Positions 34,817 through 43,214 of a DNA stretch of 64,000 nt are shown piece by piece (within the stretch, counting starts at the first letter, position 1; each line of letters starts with the position of its first letter). The position numbers and the translations under genes are program-made. Source of the DNA: Actinomadura madurae (GTDB lineage: Bacteria > Actinomycetota > Actinomycetes > Streptosporangiales > Streptosporangiaceae); NCBI RefSeq assembly GCF_900115095.1, contig NZ_FOVH01000024.1:1-64000 (forward strand), given 5' to 3'. The notes below the pieces were generated by a model. That model made no database searches and was not told the origin of the DNA. It saw only the letters and a list, made by a program, of their open reading frames with translations.

Positions 34817-35854
34817 TCAGCGGTGCGGGACCAGGAGGTCGAGATCGGCCCGGGTCACCCGGGAGCGCTCGGCCACCTCGTCCCGGTCCACCCCGGCCTG
34901 GCCGACGATCTCGATCGCGCGGGTCAGCATGGTCGGCCGCTCCAGCCCCCGGGCCGGGCCCGGCTCGCGCCGCCGCCAGCCCCGCGCGCTCATCGCGCTC
35001 ATCGCGTTCCGGTACGCGGTCTCCTTCATGATCCCGAGCGTCCGCGCGCGGTAGAGGAGCGCGGCCATGCTGACACCCCAGGTGCTCTTCAGCGACGCCA
35101 GCCGCTCCCAGTCGGGCGTCGGCGGGAGTTCGGCGGCGATGCCCTCCTCGGGCATGAGGAACTCGGCGGCGAACCGGTGCGCCTGATCCTCGACGATCTT
35201 CTCTCCGGGCTCGGCGTCGGCGTGCATCACGAGATGGCCCAGCTCATGGGCCCCGTCGAACCGGTTCCGCCAGTAGTCGCCCTTGGCCGGGTTGAAGAAC
35301 ACCATCGGCCGCGGGTGGACGCCCACGCTGAACGCGTCGACCCGCTCGGCGGCCTCCGGCAGGACGAGGACGATCACGCCGTGCGACTCCAGCAGCCTGA
35401 CGACGTGCGGCACCGGGCCCGGCTGGTCGAGCAGGGCCTTCCTGGTCAGCCGGGCCGCCTCGACGGGACCGGGACCGGCGATCTCGTCCGGTGAGACCGG
35501 GTACTCGGGCAGGGCCACCTCGGGGAAGTCGACGTGCTCCTCCAGGGCGGCGACGACGTCGGTGGCGATCCGCCCGTAGGCCAGCGCCTGGTCGCGCTCG
35601 ATCTGGCTGGTCGATCGCAGTGACCGGAAGTGGGCACCGTCCATGGAGACGGGGCTGCGCCCGGTGTGGAAGAACTCGACCGGCACGCCGAGCGCGATCG
35701 CCAGCCGCCGCAGGGTCGTCTCCTCGGGCTTCTGGACGCCCGCCTCGTACTGCCCGATCGCCTTCGGCGTCGTCCCGACGGCCATGGCGAGCTGGTTCTT
35801 GCGCAGCCCCCGGAGGCGCCGGGCAAGCGTCAGCCGCTCGCAGTCGAACAGCAC
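34817..35854 (-). CDS. XRE helix-turn-helix protein with ImmA/IrrE metallopeptidase domain (345 aa)
   Basis: GTG 35854 gives VLFDCERLTLARRLRGLRKN, the usual start of this family; the frame is open to 35920 but would overlap the upstream gene. The helix-turn-helix (QLAMAVGTTPKAIGQYEAGV) occupies residues 10-65. The ImmA/IrrE domain (about 150-270) has the zinc site HELGH, preceded by DYWRNRFDGA and followed by EDQAHRFAAEFLMPEE (third ligand Glu). Such proteins are antitoxin-like or act by cleaving a repressor. It starts 16 bp after an unknown gene, so the two probably form a functional pair. Confidence 0.88.
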   Translation of the reverse strand: MLFDCERLTLARRLRGLRKNQLAMAVGTTPKAIGQYEAGVQKPEETTLRRLAIALGVPVEFFHTGRSPVSMDGAHFRSLRSTSQIERDQALAYGRIATDVVAALEEHVDFPEVALPEYPVSPDEIAGPGPVEAARLTRKALLDQPGPVPHVVRLLESHGVIVLVLPEAAERVDAFSVGVHPRPMVFFNPAKGDYWRNRFDGAHELGHLVMHADAEPGEKIVEDQAHRFAAEFLMPEEGIAAELPPTPDWERLASLKSTWGVSMAALLYRARTLGIMKETAYRNAMSAMSARGWRRREPGPARGLERPTMLTRAIEIVGQAGVDRDEVAERSRVTRADLDLLVPHR

Positions 35855-35870
35855 CCTGCGCCACCCTTTG

Positions 35871-36512
35871 CTAGGCCGTTCTCGTCTCCCCGCGAAGCCG
35901 CATGGGCACGTCTCGTTCATCGTCGCCCCAGAGCGGCATCGTCCGCTCGACGAGCTTACGACGTGGATCGGCGCCGATGGTGTCGTCCAGAGGTTTCACC
36001 CAGTGCCAGGCCGTGCCGCCGTCCGCGTTCCACCTGGGACGTCCCAGGAAGAGCTCCATTTCCAGCGGCTCCTCACTGGCACTGTGCGCGAGCACGAGCG
36101 TCACCACGCCGGGCGTGTCGCTGTGGCCGATTCCGAGCGGGAGCGCCAGCTGCGGGTCGTCGAGGTAGCTCTGCTGCGCGACGGACTGCTTGGTGGGGCT
36201 GTCGCGATCCCACCGGATGCCCCGCACGTTGCCGAACTCGTGGTGCTTGAGCAGGACGCGGTAGCGCCCGTACCGCCACCCGGGCGACCCGTTCAGATCG
36301 TCCCGCGTTACCAGGGGCTCGCCCTCGAAGATCCGGTCTATCTGCGAGGTGAGGACGTCGAAGGCGCTGACCCCGTAGGACCGCTCCGTGAACCCCGCCG
36401 CCCGGCTCAGCCCGCCGAACACGGCCAGCGTCGCTTCGCGGTGGGCCTCCCGGAGCGCGTGCAGAAACCCCACCTGGAGCAACTCTCCCCAGACAACCTG
36501 CTCCTCAGCCAT
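35871..36512 (-). CDS. Hypothetical partner of the XRE-ImmA/IrrE protein (213 aa)
   Basis: ATG 36512 (MAEEQVVWGELLQVGFLHAL) has GAGGGT upstream. The product is soluble with no signal or membrane segment and contains several Trp and Arg residues (GSPGWRYGRYRVLLKHHEF, NVRGIRWDRDSPTKQSVAQQ, GTAWHWVKPLDD). No family is recognised. The gene lies directly upstream of, and on the same strand as, the XRE-ImmA/IrrE gene with a 16-bp gap. In comparable pairs the upstream gene may be a toxin or the substrate of the protease; here this is inference only. Confidence 0.65.
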   Translation of the reverse strand: MAEEQVVWGELLQVGFLHALREAHREATLAVFGGLSRAAGFTERSYGVSAFDVLTSQIDRIFEGEPLVTRDDLNGSPGWRYGRYRVLLKHHEFGNVRGIRWDRDSPTKQSVAQQSYLDDPQLALPLGIGHSDTPGVVTLVLAHSASEEPLEMELFLGRPRWNADGGTAWHWVKPLDDTIGADPRRKLVERTMPLWGDDERDVPMRLRGETRTA

Positions 36513-36552
36513 ACCCTCGACCCTAACGACCGCCACCGACACTCCAGCGGGG

Positions 36553-37344
36553 TCACTCCGTGCAGCCCTCGAACTGCGGGACGGTTCCGACCAGCGTGAT
36601 CCCGCTGCGCCCGAACCATTTCTTGAGCAATTGGCCGGCCGTCCCGTCCTGATACATCGTCGTGAGGGCGTGGTTCACCCGCTCGCACCCCTCGACATCG
36701 CCCTTCCGCATTCCTACGCCGTAACGCTCGTCCGTGAAGGGCGCGTTGATGATTCTCAAATCCGGCGCCGCGAACCCGGCCAGCACGAGATCTCCGGTGG
36801 ACACCGCGTCGACCGCCCCGCCCCGCAGTTTCGCGACGCAGTCGCTGTAGGACGACCCGGGGACGAGCCGCGCCGGAACGCTCAACCCGGTCACCACACG
36901 CTCGGTCGACACCGACCCGCTCGCCTCGCACATCTTCCGCCCCGCGAGATCGCGCACCCCCCGAATCCGAGCCTCGCCACGCCGCACCATGACGTCCTGA
37001 TGGGCGACGTAGTACGGCCCGCCGAACGTCACGAGCTTGGCCCTATCGGGGGTGATCGAGTAGGACGCCAGGACGAGGTCGACCACGTGATCCTTGAGCT
37101 TCCGCTCCCGGTCGTCCGACCTGACCTCCCGGAATTCGACCCGGGACGCACCGAGATGCCGGGCGATGTAGCGGCCCACATCGACCTCGAATCCCTGGAA
37201 AACCCCGTCCTTCCTCAGCCCGAGTCCGGGTTGGTCGGCCTTCACCCCGACGACGATGACCTCTCCTCCGCCGATCGAGGCCCCGGCGTTCGCGCACGCC
37301 ACAACACCGAAGGACAAGAGCAGAAGCACGAGAATGGCACGCAC
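36553..37344 (-). CDS. Family 3 solute-binding lipoprotein (263 aa)
   Basis: GTG 37344 begins a lipoprotein signal MRAILVLLLLSFGVVACANA with lipobox VVAC. The mature chain has the SBP_bac_3 pattern: GLRKDGVFQGFEVDVGRYIA, ITPDRAKLVTFGGPYYVAHQ, and C-terminal MYQDGTAGQLLKKWFG. Such proteins bind polar amino acids, or act as sensors. No ABC permease or ATPase gene is adjacent, so it either serves a transporter encoded elsewhere or signals. Three Cys residues (KMCEA, SDCVAK, EGCE) could form a disulfide, which is unusual for the family. Confidence 0.85.
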   Translation of the reverse strand: MRAILVLLLLSFGVVACANAGASIGGGEVIVVGVKADQPGLGLRKDGVFQGFEVDVGRYIARHLGASRVEFREVRSDDRERKLKDHVVDLVLASYSITPDRAKLVTFGGPYYVAHQDVMVRRGEARIRGVRDLAGRKMCEASGSVSTERVVTGLSVPARLVPGSSYSDCVAKLRGGAVDAVSTGDLVLAGFAAPDLRIINAPFTDERYGVGMRKGDVEGCERVNHALTTMYQDGTAGQLLKKWFGRSGITLVGTVPQFEGCTE

Positions 37345-37475
37345 ACCCCATGGCTAACGCCGCGGTCGGGCCACCAGATGAACACGGAACGACGTCAGGT
37401 GAACCTATCGGCCAAAGGCCTGGTGGCCGCCGCAGGCTTTCGCCCGCGACGGCCATCCGACGCCCCCGCGTCCAC

Positions 37476-38138
37476 TCAGCTCCGCGCGCCCTGGGGCAGC
37501 GGAACGGCACTTCGCCTGCCTCGGAGCGTGACGATGCCCATCATGAGCAGCCAGTAGCTGAGGATGGCGCCCATCGAGGCCGTCGTCCCCCACCCATTGG
37601 CGGCGTAGAAGAACGAAGGCTCGTTGCCGAAGAAGAGCGACGGGATGAAGGCGAAGTTGACGAGCGCCAGCACGTAGGCGGACGTCCCGGTCCAGCGCGG
37701 CAGCGCACCGGTCTTCATGACGGCATATCCGAGTGCGACGAGGAAGAACCCCAGGAGCATCCGCCCAATGGATCCGTACAGGATGTAAGTCCCGCTGACG
37801 ATGATCGTGGGGTCGATCGCCTGATCGGCCTCGATGACGGCGCCGGCCTCCAGCCCACTCGACACCAGAGTGACGACGACGTAGGCGACTCCGGTCGTGA
37901 ACGCGAGATTCCCGACCCACTCGTACCGCGGGTCGACGCTCTTGACGAACTCCCGGAAGCCGGTCACGAAGATGAGCAGGAATCCCAGCGCGAGAATCCC
38001 GATCAGGAGCCGGCTGAGAACATTGGCATCCGGCGGCGGCCCCGAGTAAACGAAGTACAGCGGAACCTCGACGATGAATGCCGCGGCGGCGGCGAGGCAC
38101 GACCATCCGGTGAGGCGGCGAGCAAGAACCGTGTCCAC
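37476..38138 (-). CDS. DUF4386-like integral membrane protein (220 aa)
   Basis: Six hydrophobic segments can be seen (WSCLAAAAAFIVEVPLYFVY, LLIGILALGFLLIFVTGF, NLAFTTGVAYVVVTLVSSG, MLLGFFLVALGYAVMKTG, YVLALVNFAFIPSLFF, AILSYWLLMMGIVTL). The fold and the central RMLLGFFLVALGYAV helix match DUF4386 proteins, whose function is not known. ATG 38138 starts MDTVLARRLTGWS. It is alone on its strand between an orphan binding protein and a small membrane protein. Confidence 0.75.
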   Translation of the reverse strand: MDTVLARRLTGWSCLAAAAAFIVEVPLYFVYSGPPPDANVLSRLLIGILALGFLLIFVTGFREFVKSVDPRYEWVGNLAFTTGVAYVVVTLVSSGLEAGAVIEADQAIDPTIIVSGTYILYGSIGRMLLGFFLVALGYAVMKTGALPRWTGTSAYVLALVNFAFIPSLFFGNEPSFFYAANGWGTTASMGAILSYWLLMMGIVTLRGRRSAVPLPQGARS

Positions 38139-38281
38139 GAGAAACCCTTCCGAGTCGGTATCTGCGTGAACACTCTGCCGGGACGTCCATAACCCCGTCC
38201 GTGGGCATGCCCCCCTCTTTCAGGTGGACTTATCTCTACCTCTACGCCCGCCGCCCCTCCATTTCGGCGGCGTGGCCGTTC

Positions 38282-38629
38282 TCACTTCGCCTTGCGACTC
38301 CGCCGCCGCTGCACGCTCTTAACCGGTGCGGCCTTGCCCTCCGCGACGAACCGCTCATGCTGCTGCCACCCCTGAAGCCATTTCCACCCGGACCCGAAAG
38401 CCGCCGTGGTCGCAGCGACCATGAACGTGGTCACCTGCGTCTCATCAAGATCCGCCCCGGGCACAAGTTGCGCGACGACCCCGGCCAGCCACCCGGCCGC
38501 AACGGCGAACACAGGAGTGAACAAGGCAACCCCGCGCCCCAACCACGAAGCCTCCGCCCTCACCTCGTCCGGGCCCTCGCCATCCTTCGCCGGGACGTCC
38601 TCAAGAGCACTCTCAACCACAGCAACCAC
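38282..38629 (-). CDS. Small membrane protein, holin-like (115 aa)
   Basis: GTG 38629 lies behind GAGGT. The order is an acidic N terminus (ESALEDVPAKDGEGPDE), two hydrophobic segments (ALFTPVFAVAAGWLAGVVAQ and TFMVAATTAAFGSGWKW), then a basic tail (PVKSVQRRRSRKAK). Size and charge pattern are those of phage holins and I recall similar proteins in actinophage-derived regions. No lysin or other phage gene is near, so it may be a relic or a house protein of another type. Confidence 0.55.
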   Translation of the reverse strand: MVAVVESALEDVPAKDGEGPDEVRAEASWLGRGVALFTPVFAVAAGWLAGVVAQLVPGADLDETQVTTFMVAATTAAFGSGWKWLQGWQQHERFVAEGKAAPVKSVQRRRSRKAK

Positions 38630-38848
38630 ACCTCAAGACGCTGGGAGCGGCCAGTCACCGGTCGCCACCCTCCGACCAACCTCAACGCCCAAGAATGCCG
38701 CGCCACCCAACCACCCGCCCCCAGAACTCCCAACACCGGAAGCGCCCGAGGTCATGTGGACGCCTCACTTCTGGACGGTGAAAGATGCGTCCGGTGTGCA
38801 CCACGACGCGCACCTATGGCGCGACCGATACCGCCCCTGACCCGCGTC

Positions 38849-39045
38849 TCAGCGCAGCTTCCCAAGGTCCCGGACGAGCGCGGCGAACGCCTCACTGGTG
38901 AGAGTCAGATGGCCGCCATCGGGATCCTTGCCGTCCCGCACCTTAACTACGCCCGCAAAAGCGCGACCTCCACACATTCGCCGCCCTGGTCGCCGCCCTG
39001 GTCGGTGCCCCTCGTGCTCTTGCGCCATACGGGGGCATTTCCGCC
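38849..39045 (-). pseudogene. Broken DUF397 gene
   Basis: Two frames together give the family pattern: PVWRKSTRGTDQGGDQGGEC followed by VEVALLRA and a TAG, then, after a one-base shift, VVKVRDGKDPDGGHLTLTSE and AFAALVRDLGKLR ending at TGA 38851-38849. A 12-bp tandem duplication (38980-38991 and 38992-39003) has inserted GGDQ. No start codon is in frame. It is a dead copy of the small partner of DUF5753-type XRE regulators. Confidence 0.75.
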
Positions 39046-39574
39046 GAGCCTGGCGCTGGTGTACCTGCGCTGCAAGCGCTGCCCGTCGCGCGGTACAAGA
39101 CCCACCTCATCTTGGATGCACACTCGCGCCGATCGACCGGCTCTCCGGTGCGGGCGACCGGCTGTACTGCTACGCCGACAAGGGCCATGTCGGCGGCCCT
39201 CACCCCGTATCGGTGGCCGCCACCGCCCACGCCATCACCGCGGTCCGCGTCGCGTCGACAACCGTCCGCGCCGCGTGCGGAGCATGAGATGACCGTCCTG
39301 TTCATGTCGGCTCCGGCTCGCCCGCTTGGGCGGGACGGGTGAGCCGGCCGTTCGCGAGGCGGGCTGGAGTGCCGCATGATCTTCGTGGCGAGAGCGGCGT
39401 AGGCGATGCCGGTGGCGGCTTGGCGCCGTCGGTGACCAGATCAGCAGGGTCAGACGGCGATGATCCCTCTGCCCCTGACCCACAGCGCTTCCTGCGACCG
39501 GAAGTGGACGTACAGCGGCGCCAACCGACTCCACCTCGCAGGATGCCGTGCCGTCGTGTGAGCACTGTGAGCCT
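39046..39574. other. No intact gene; degraded coding remnants
   Basis: A plus-strand stretch at 39116-39288 has strongly GC-biased third positions and reads DRLSGAGDRLYCYADKGHVG then AATAHAITAVRVASTT before a stop, but has no start and no recognised family. A minus-strand piece near 39420-39340 (AATGIAYAALATKIM) also looks like old coding sequence. The region seems to be a gene graveyard. Confidence 0.4.
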
Positions 39575-39615
39575 TGACACAGCCATCCGCGTTGGTGACT
39601 ATGCGCTTATTCAGT
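39575..39615 (+). promoter_or_regulatory. ABC transporter promoter with TetR-type operator
   Basis: TTGACA (39575-39580) and GACTAT (39598-39603) are spaced 17 nt. The site GTGACTATGCGCTTATTCAG (39596-39615) covers the -10 box and matches the near-palindrome at 45213-45232 in its core ACTATGCGCTTA. It probably binds the TetR protein encoded at 44307-44996. Confidence 0.65.
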
Positions 39616-39649
39616 TATCGGTCTCCCTCTATCAAGAGTCGAGGAGCCC

Positions 39650-40663
39650 ATGTTCCGCATCACCACTTCGCTCCGCGCCGGTCTCGCCGCCGGCGTGCTC
39701 GGGCTGACCCTGCTGGCCACCGCGTGCGGGGGCCAGTCGGGCTCCGCAGGCACCTCGGGGAAGTCGCTTGAGGGCAAGACGATCGCTCTGGTCGGTTACG
39801 GGAAGTCCAATCCGTGGGGCGCCTACTACAACAAGGTGTTCGGGGACCGGCTGGCGTCCACCGGCGTCAAGATCAACGACCTGACCACGATGGACCCGGG
39901 CACCCAGGTCCAGAAGTTCAACCAGGCCGTCGCGCAGAAGCCGGATCTGATCGTCACCGCGATGCTCGACACCAAGGCGATGGTGGTGCCGATCAAGAAG
40001 GCGAAGACCGCCGGGATCCCGGTGCTCGCCGTCGACGGCCGTCCCGACCCCGCGGTCGCCGGCGACGTCATGGCGGTGCTCTCCGACAACGAGAAGCTCG
40101 GCGAGTTCGCCGCGCAGAACATCATCGAAGGTCTGAAGGCGCAGGGCCGCACTTCAGGGAGCATCATCGTCCTCACCGGCACCAAGTCCATGCTCGTCAC
40201 CCAGGACCGCATGAAGGGCTTCAACCGCGTGATGGCGACCGCGCCGCAGTACAAGGTCGTCGACGAGCAGGACGCCAACTGGGACCCGCAGCTTTCCGGC
40301 ACCATCGCCCGGCAACTCCTCGCCAAGCACGGCAAGGACGGGGTGCAGGCCGCGTACGGCATGGCCGACTACATGGCCCTGCCGATCATCCAGGCGGCCA
40401 CGCAGGCGGGCTTTCCGGTCGGCGGCAAGAAGGGACTGGTCGTCACCGGCAGCAACTGCTTCAAGGCCGGTATTGACGCGATCAAGGCGGGCCGGCTCTA
40501 CGGCACGGCCACCGAGGATCCCGGCACGATCGCCGCGCAGACCGCCGACTACGTCGTCCGGTTCCTGACGGACAAGAACCCGCCGCGGCAGGAGATCGTC
40601 AAGGAGGAACGGATCACCGCCGCGAACGTGGCCCAGCAGGCCGAGAAGTGCAGCCACGCGTGA
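39650..40663 (+). CDS. Sugar-type ABC transporter substrate-binding lipoprotein (337 aa)
   Basis: ATG 39650 follows GAGGAG. The lipobox LLATACGG fixes the lipid-anchored Cys near residue 25. The mature protein is a periplasmic-binding-protein type 4 fold like RbsB: ALVGYGKSNPWGAYYNKVFG, DLIVTAMLDTKAMVVPIKKA, GIPVLAVDGRPDP, SGSIIVLTGTKS. It is the first gene of an operon with an RbsA-like ATPase and two permeases (40660-44239). The family takes up pentoses, hexoses, autoinducer-2 and other polyols; the ligand here is unknown. It is likely repressed by the TetR protein downstream. Confidence 0.9.
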   Translation: MFRITTSLRAGLAAGVLGLTLLATACGGQSGSAGTSGKSLEGKTIALVGYGKSNPWGAYYNKVFGDRLASTGVKINDLTTMDPGTQVQKFNQAVAQKPDLIVTAMLDTKAMVVPIKKAKTAGIPVLAVDGRPDPAVAGDVMAVLSDNEKLGEFAAQNIIEGLKAQGRTSGSIIVLTGTKSMLVTQDRMKGFNRVMATAPQYKVVDEQDANWDPQLSGTIARQLLAKHGKDGVQAAYGMADYMALPIIQAATQAGFPVGGKKGLVVTGSNCFKAGIDAIKAGRLYGTATEDPGTIAAQTADYVVRFLTDKNPPRQEIVKEERITAANVAQQAEKCSHA

Positions 40664-42186
40664 GCGGAGCGGAAACGGGGCGGGCCTCCGGCGGCACCGA
40701 GGTGCGCGTCGAAGGCCTGGCCCGTTCGTTCAACGGCGTGCCCGCGGTCCAGGACGTCTCCTTCACCGTCGGGCCTGGCGAGATCCACGGCCTGTGCGGC
40801 CACAACGGCGCGGGCAAGAGCACCGTGGTGCGGATGCTGTCGGGAGAACTGGCGGCCGACGCCGGACGCATCGTCATCGGCGGGGACGAGGTCGTGCTGC
40901 GCAGCCGCCAGGCCGCCCAGCGCGCGGGTGTCGCCCTCGTCGACCAGGAGCTGAGCGTCGTCCCGGCGCTGACCGTGCTGGAGAACGTGCTCCTCGGCGA
41001 CATCGACGCACCCTTCGTCAACCGGAGGCGCAAGGCGGCGGCGCGCTGCCGCCGGATCCTGGACGACATGGGCCTGAAGCACATCAGCCCTGACCAGCCG
41101 CTTTCGGCGCTCGGCATCGGCACCCGGCAGCTGGTCGAGATCGCCAAGGCGCTGAGCCAGAACGCCCGGCTGGTGATCCTGGACGAGCCCACGGCCACGC
41201 TCAGCGACGCCGAGAGCGCATTCGTGTTCGCGGCGATCCGGCGGGTCGCAGCCACCGGCTGCTCGGTCATCTTCGTCTCGCACCGGCTGTCGGAGGTGCT
41301 GGAGCTGTGCGACTCGGTGACCGTGCTGCGCGACGGCCGCGAGGTCGCCACGACCCCGGCGAAGGACCTGACGGTGGACGAGCTGATCGTGCAGATGCTC
41401 GGCGAGGCGCCTCACCGTCCCGCCGCCGTGCGCGAGCCCGCCCGGGACCTCGCGCACGCGCTGCGGGTCGAGCACCTGCGCGTGCCCGGACGCCTGGGCG
41501 ACTTCGCCCTCACCGCGCAGGCGGGCGTCATCTACGCACTGGCAGGCCAGCTCGGCAGCGGCGCGTCCGACGTCCTGCGCGCCCTGGCGGGCCTTCACCC
41601 CAAGGCGACCGGAACCGTCGAGCTGCACGGCAGGCCGGTTCCGTTCCGCGACCCGGTCGGCGCCGCGCGCGGCGGCATCGCCTTCGTGTCCAACAACCGC
41701 AAGTCCGAGGGCCTGTTCCTGGACAAGTCCGTCGCGTCCAACCTCGTCGCGACCCGACTTCCCCGCCTGGGCAGGGGCGGCGTCCTGCGGCCACGGCGTG
41801 AGCGCCTCGCCGCCCGGTCGCTCGCCGAGCGGTCGGGCCTGCCGCGGCACCGGCTCGGCCATCGCGTGGGGACCCTGAGCGGCGGAAACCAGCAGAAGGC
41901 ATTCGTCGGCCGGTGCCTGGAACGCGAGGACGTCCGTGCCCTGCTGCTGGACGAGCCCACCCGCGGCGTCGACATCGGCGGACGGGCGGCGATCCACCGG
42001 CTGCTCCGCCAGGCCGCCGACTCCGGGCTCGTGGTCATCTTCGCGTCCACCGAGCTGGAGGAGCTGCTCGAACTGGGCGATGTGATCGTCACGATGCGCG
42101 ACGGCCGGACGGTGAACCGCTACCAGGGCGACGCCGAGAGCGCGCAGCTGATGCGCGACATGACCTACGGAGCAGGGGAAGCATGA
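40660..42186 (+). CDS. Sugar-type ABC transporter ATPase with two nucleotide-binding domains (508 aa)
   Basis: GTG 40660 overlaps the TGA of the binding-protein gene (GTGA); GTG 40648 is an alternative. Domain 1 has Walker A GHNGAGKST, signature LGIGTRQLVEIAKAL and Walker B LVILDEPTATL. Domain 2 has the normally degenerate Walker A of RbsA-type proteins (GQLGSGASD), a strong signature LSGGNQQKAFVGRCL and Walker B ALLLDEPTRGV. This is the RbsA/MglA/XylG architecture. It powers import through the permeases encoded next, with which it overlaps by four bases. Confidence 0.92.
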   Translation: MSGAETGRASGGTEVRVEGLARSFNGVPAVQDVSFTVGPGEIHGLCGHNGAGKSTVVRMLSGELAADAGRIVIGGDEVVLRSRQAAQRAGVALVDQELSVVPALTVLENVLLGDIDAPFVNRRRKAAARCRRILDDMGLKHISPDQPLSALGIGTRQLVEIAKALSQNARLVILDEPTATLSDAESAFVFAAIRRVAATGCSVIFVSHRLSEVLELCDSVTVLRDGREVATTPAKDLTVDELIVQMLGEAPHRPAAVREPARDLAHALRVEHLRVPGRLGDFALTAQAGVIYALAGQLGSGASDVLRALAGLHPKATGTVELHGRPVPFRDPVGAARGGIAFVSNNRKSEGLFLDKSVASNLVATRLPRLGRGGVLRPRRERLAARSLAERSGLPRHRLGHRVGTLSGGNQQKAFVGRCLEREDVRALLLDEPTRGVDIGGRAAIHRLLRQAADSGLVVIFASTELEELLELGDVIVTMRDGRTVNRYQGDAESAQLMRDMTYGAGEA

Positions 42187-43214
42187 GGAGCGTTGACGAC
42201 CCCTCCGGCGGCGCGGCGACGGCCGCGCCGGACCCGCGGCGGCCCGATGGCGCCGCCGATCCCGCGCCGGTCACGGGCGTGTCCGGGAGGTGGCGGCCGA
42301 GCGCGTTCGACATCGGCCCCGCCGTCCTGGTGCTGCTGCTCGTCGCGCTGGCCATGACGACACCGCGGTTCTTCAGCGCCGACAACGTCCGCGCGATCCT
42401 CGCCTCATCGGCCTTCGTCGGCATCACCGCCATCGGCGCCACCCTGGTGATGATCTCCGGATCCGTGGTGTCGCTGGCCACCGCGCAGACCGCGACCGTC
42501 GTGGCGATGCTCTTCCTGAGCACGCAGCAACTGGGCCTCGCGGTCTCCCTGCTGATCGCGCTCGCGGCTGGAGTCGCGCTCACCGCGTTGCAGGGCGCGG
42601 TCATCGGCTACTGGAACGCCAACCCGATCGTGCTGACCATCGCCGCCGGGTTCGCGCTCGGCGGCGCCGCCACCTGGTTCAGCGACGGGACGACGGTCTA
42701 CCCGGAGAGTAAGGCGTTCGACGCGCTGAACGCCACACCGCTGGCCCTCCCCCTGGCCGTGTACGTTCTGCTCGCCGTCGCCGTCCTCGCGGAGTGGACG
42801 TTGCGCCGCACGACCGCCGGGCGGCAGATGTACCTGGTGGGGGAGAACCGGGACGCGGCACGCGCGGCCGGGCTGCCCGCCGGGCGGGTGACCGTGATCG
42901 CGTGGGCCTTCTTCGGCGCGTGCATCGCGCTGACCGGGGTGTTCCTCGCCTCGTTCCACACCTCCGCCACGGTGACGCTGGGCGGCACGCTCTCGCTCGA
43001 TGCCATCGCGGCGGTGCTGCTGGGCGGTACCGCGATCGCCGGTGGACGAGGGACCGCCCTGCAGACCCTGGGCGGCGCGGTGCTGATCTCCGTCATCTCG
43101 GACGTGCTTCTGCTGCGCGGGTTCTCCACCGGCGTGCAGATCCTCGTGAAGGGAATCCTCGTGCTCGCCGTCGTCACCTTCGTGTACCTGCGCGCCACCA
43201 AGGGCCGCCGATGA
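42183..43214 (+). CDS. ABC transporter permease (343 aa)
   Basis: ATG 42183 overlaps the ATPase stop (ATGA). After a hydrophilic N terminus of about 40 residues rich in Ala and Pro, eight to ten membrane helices follow with BPD_transp_2 features: ATLVMISGSVVSLATAQTAT, LLGGTAIAGGRGTALQTLGG. The family is RbsC-like. A second, different permease gene follows, so the channel is probably a heterodimer. The GG(T/R)-rich cytoplasmic loop contacts the ATPase. Confidence 0.9.
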   Translation: MRSVDDPSGGAATAAPDPRRPDGAADPAPVTGVSGRWRPSAFDIGPAVLVLLLVALAMTTPRFFSADNVRAILASSAFVGITAIGATLVMISGSVVSLATAQTATVVAMLFLSTQQLGLAVSLLIALAAGVALTALQGAVIGYWNANPIVLTIAAGFALGGAATWFSDGTTVYPESKAFDALNATPLALPLAVYVLLAVAVLAEWTLRRTTAGRQMYLVGENRDAARAAGLPAGRVTVIAWAFFGACIALTGVFLASFHTSATVTLGGTLSLDAIAAVLLGGTAIAGGRGTALQTLGGAVLISVISDVLLLRGFSTGVQILVKGILVLAVVTFVYLRATKGRR

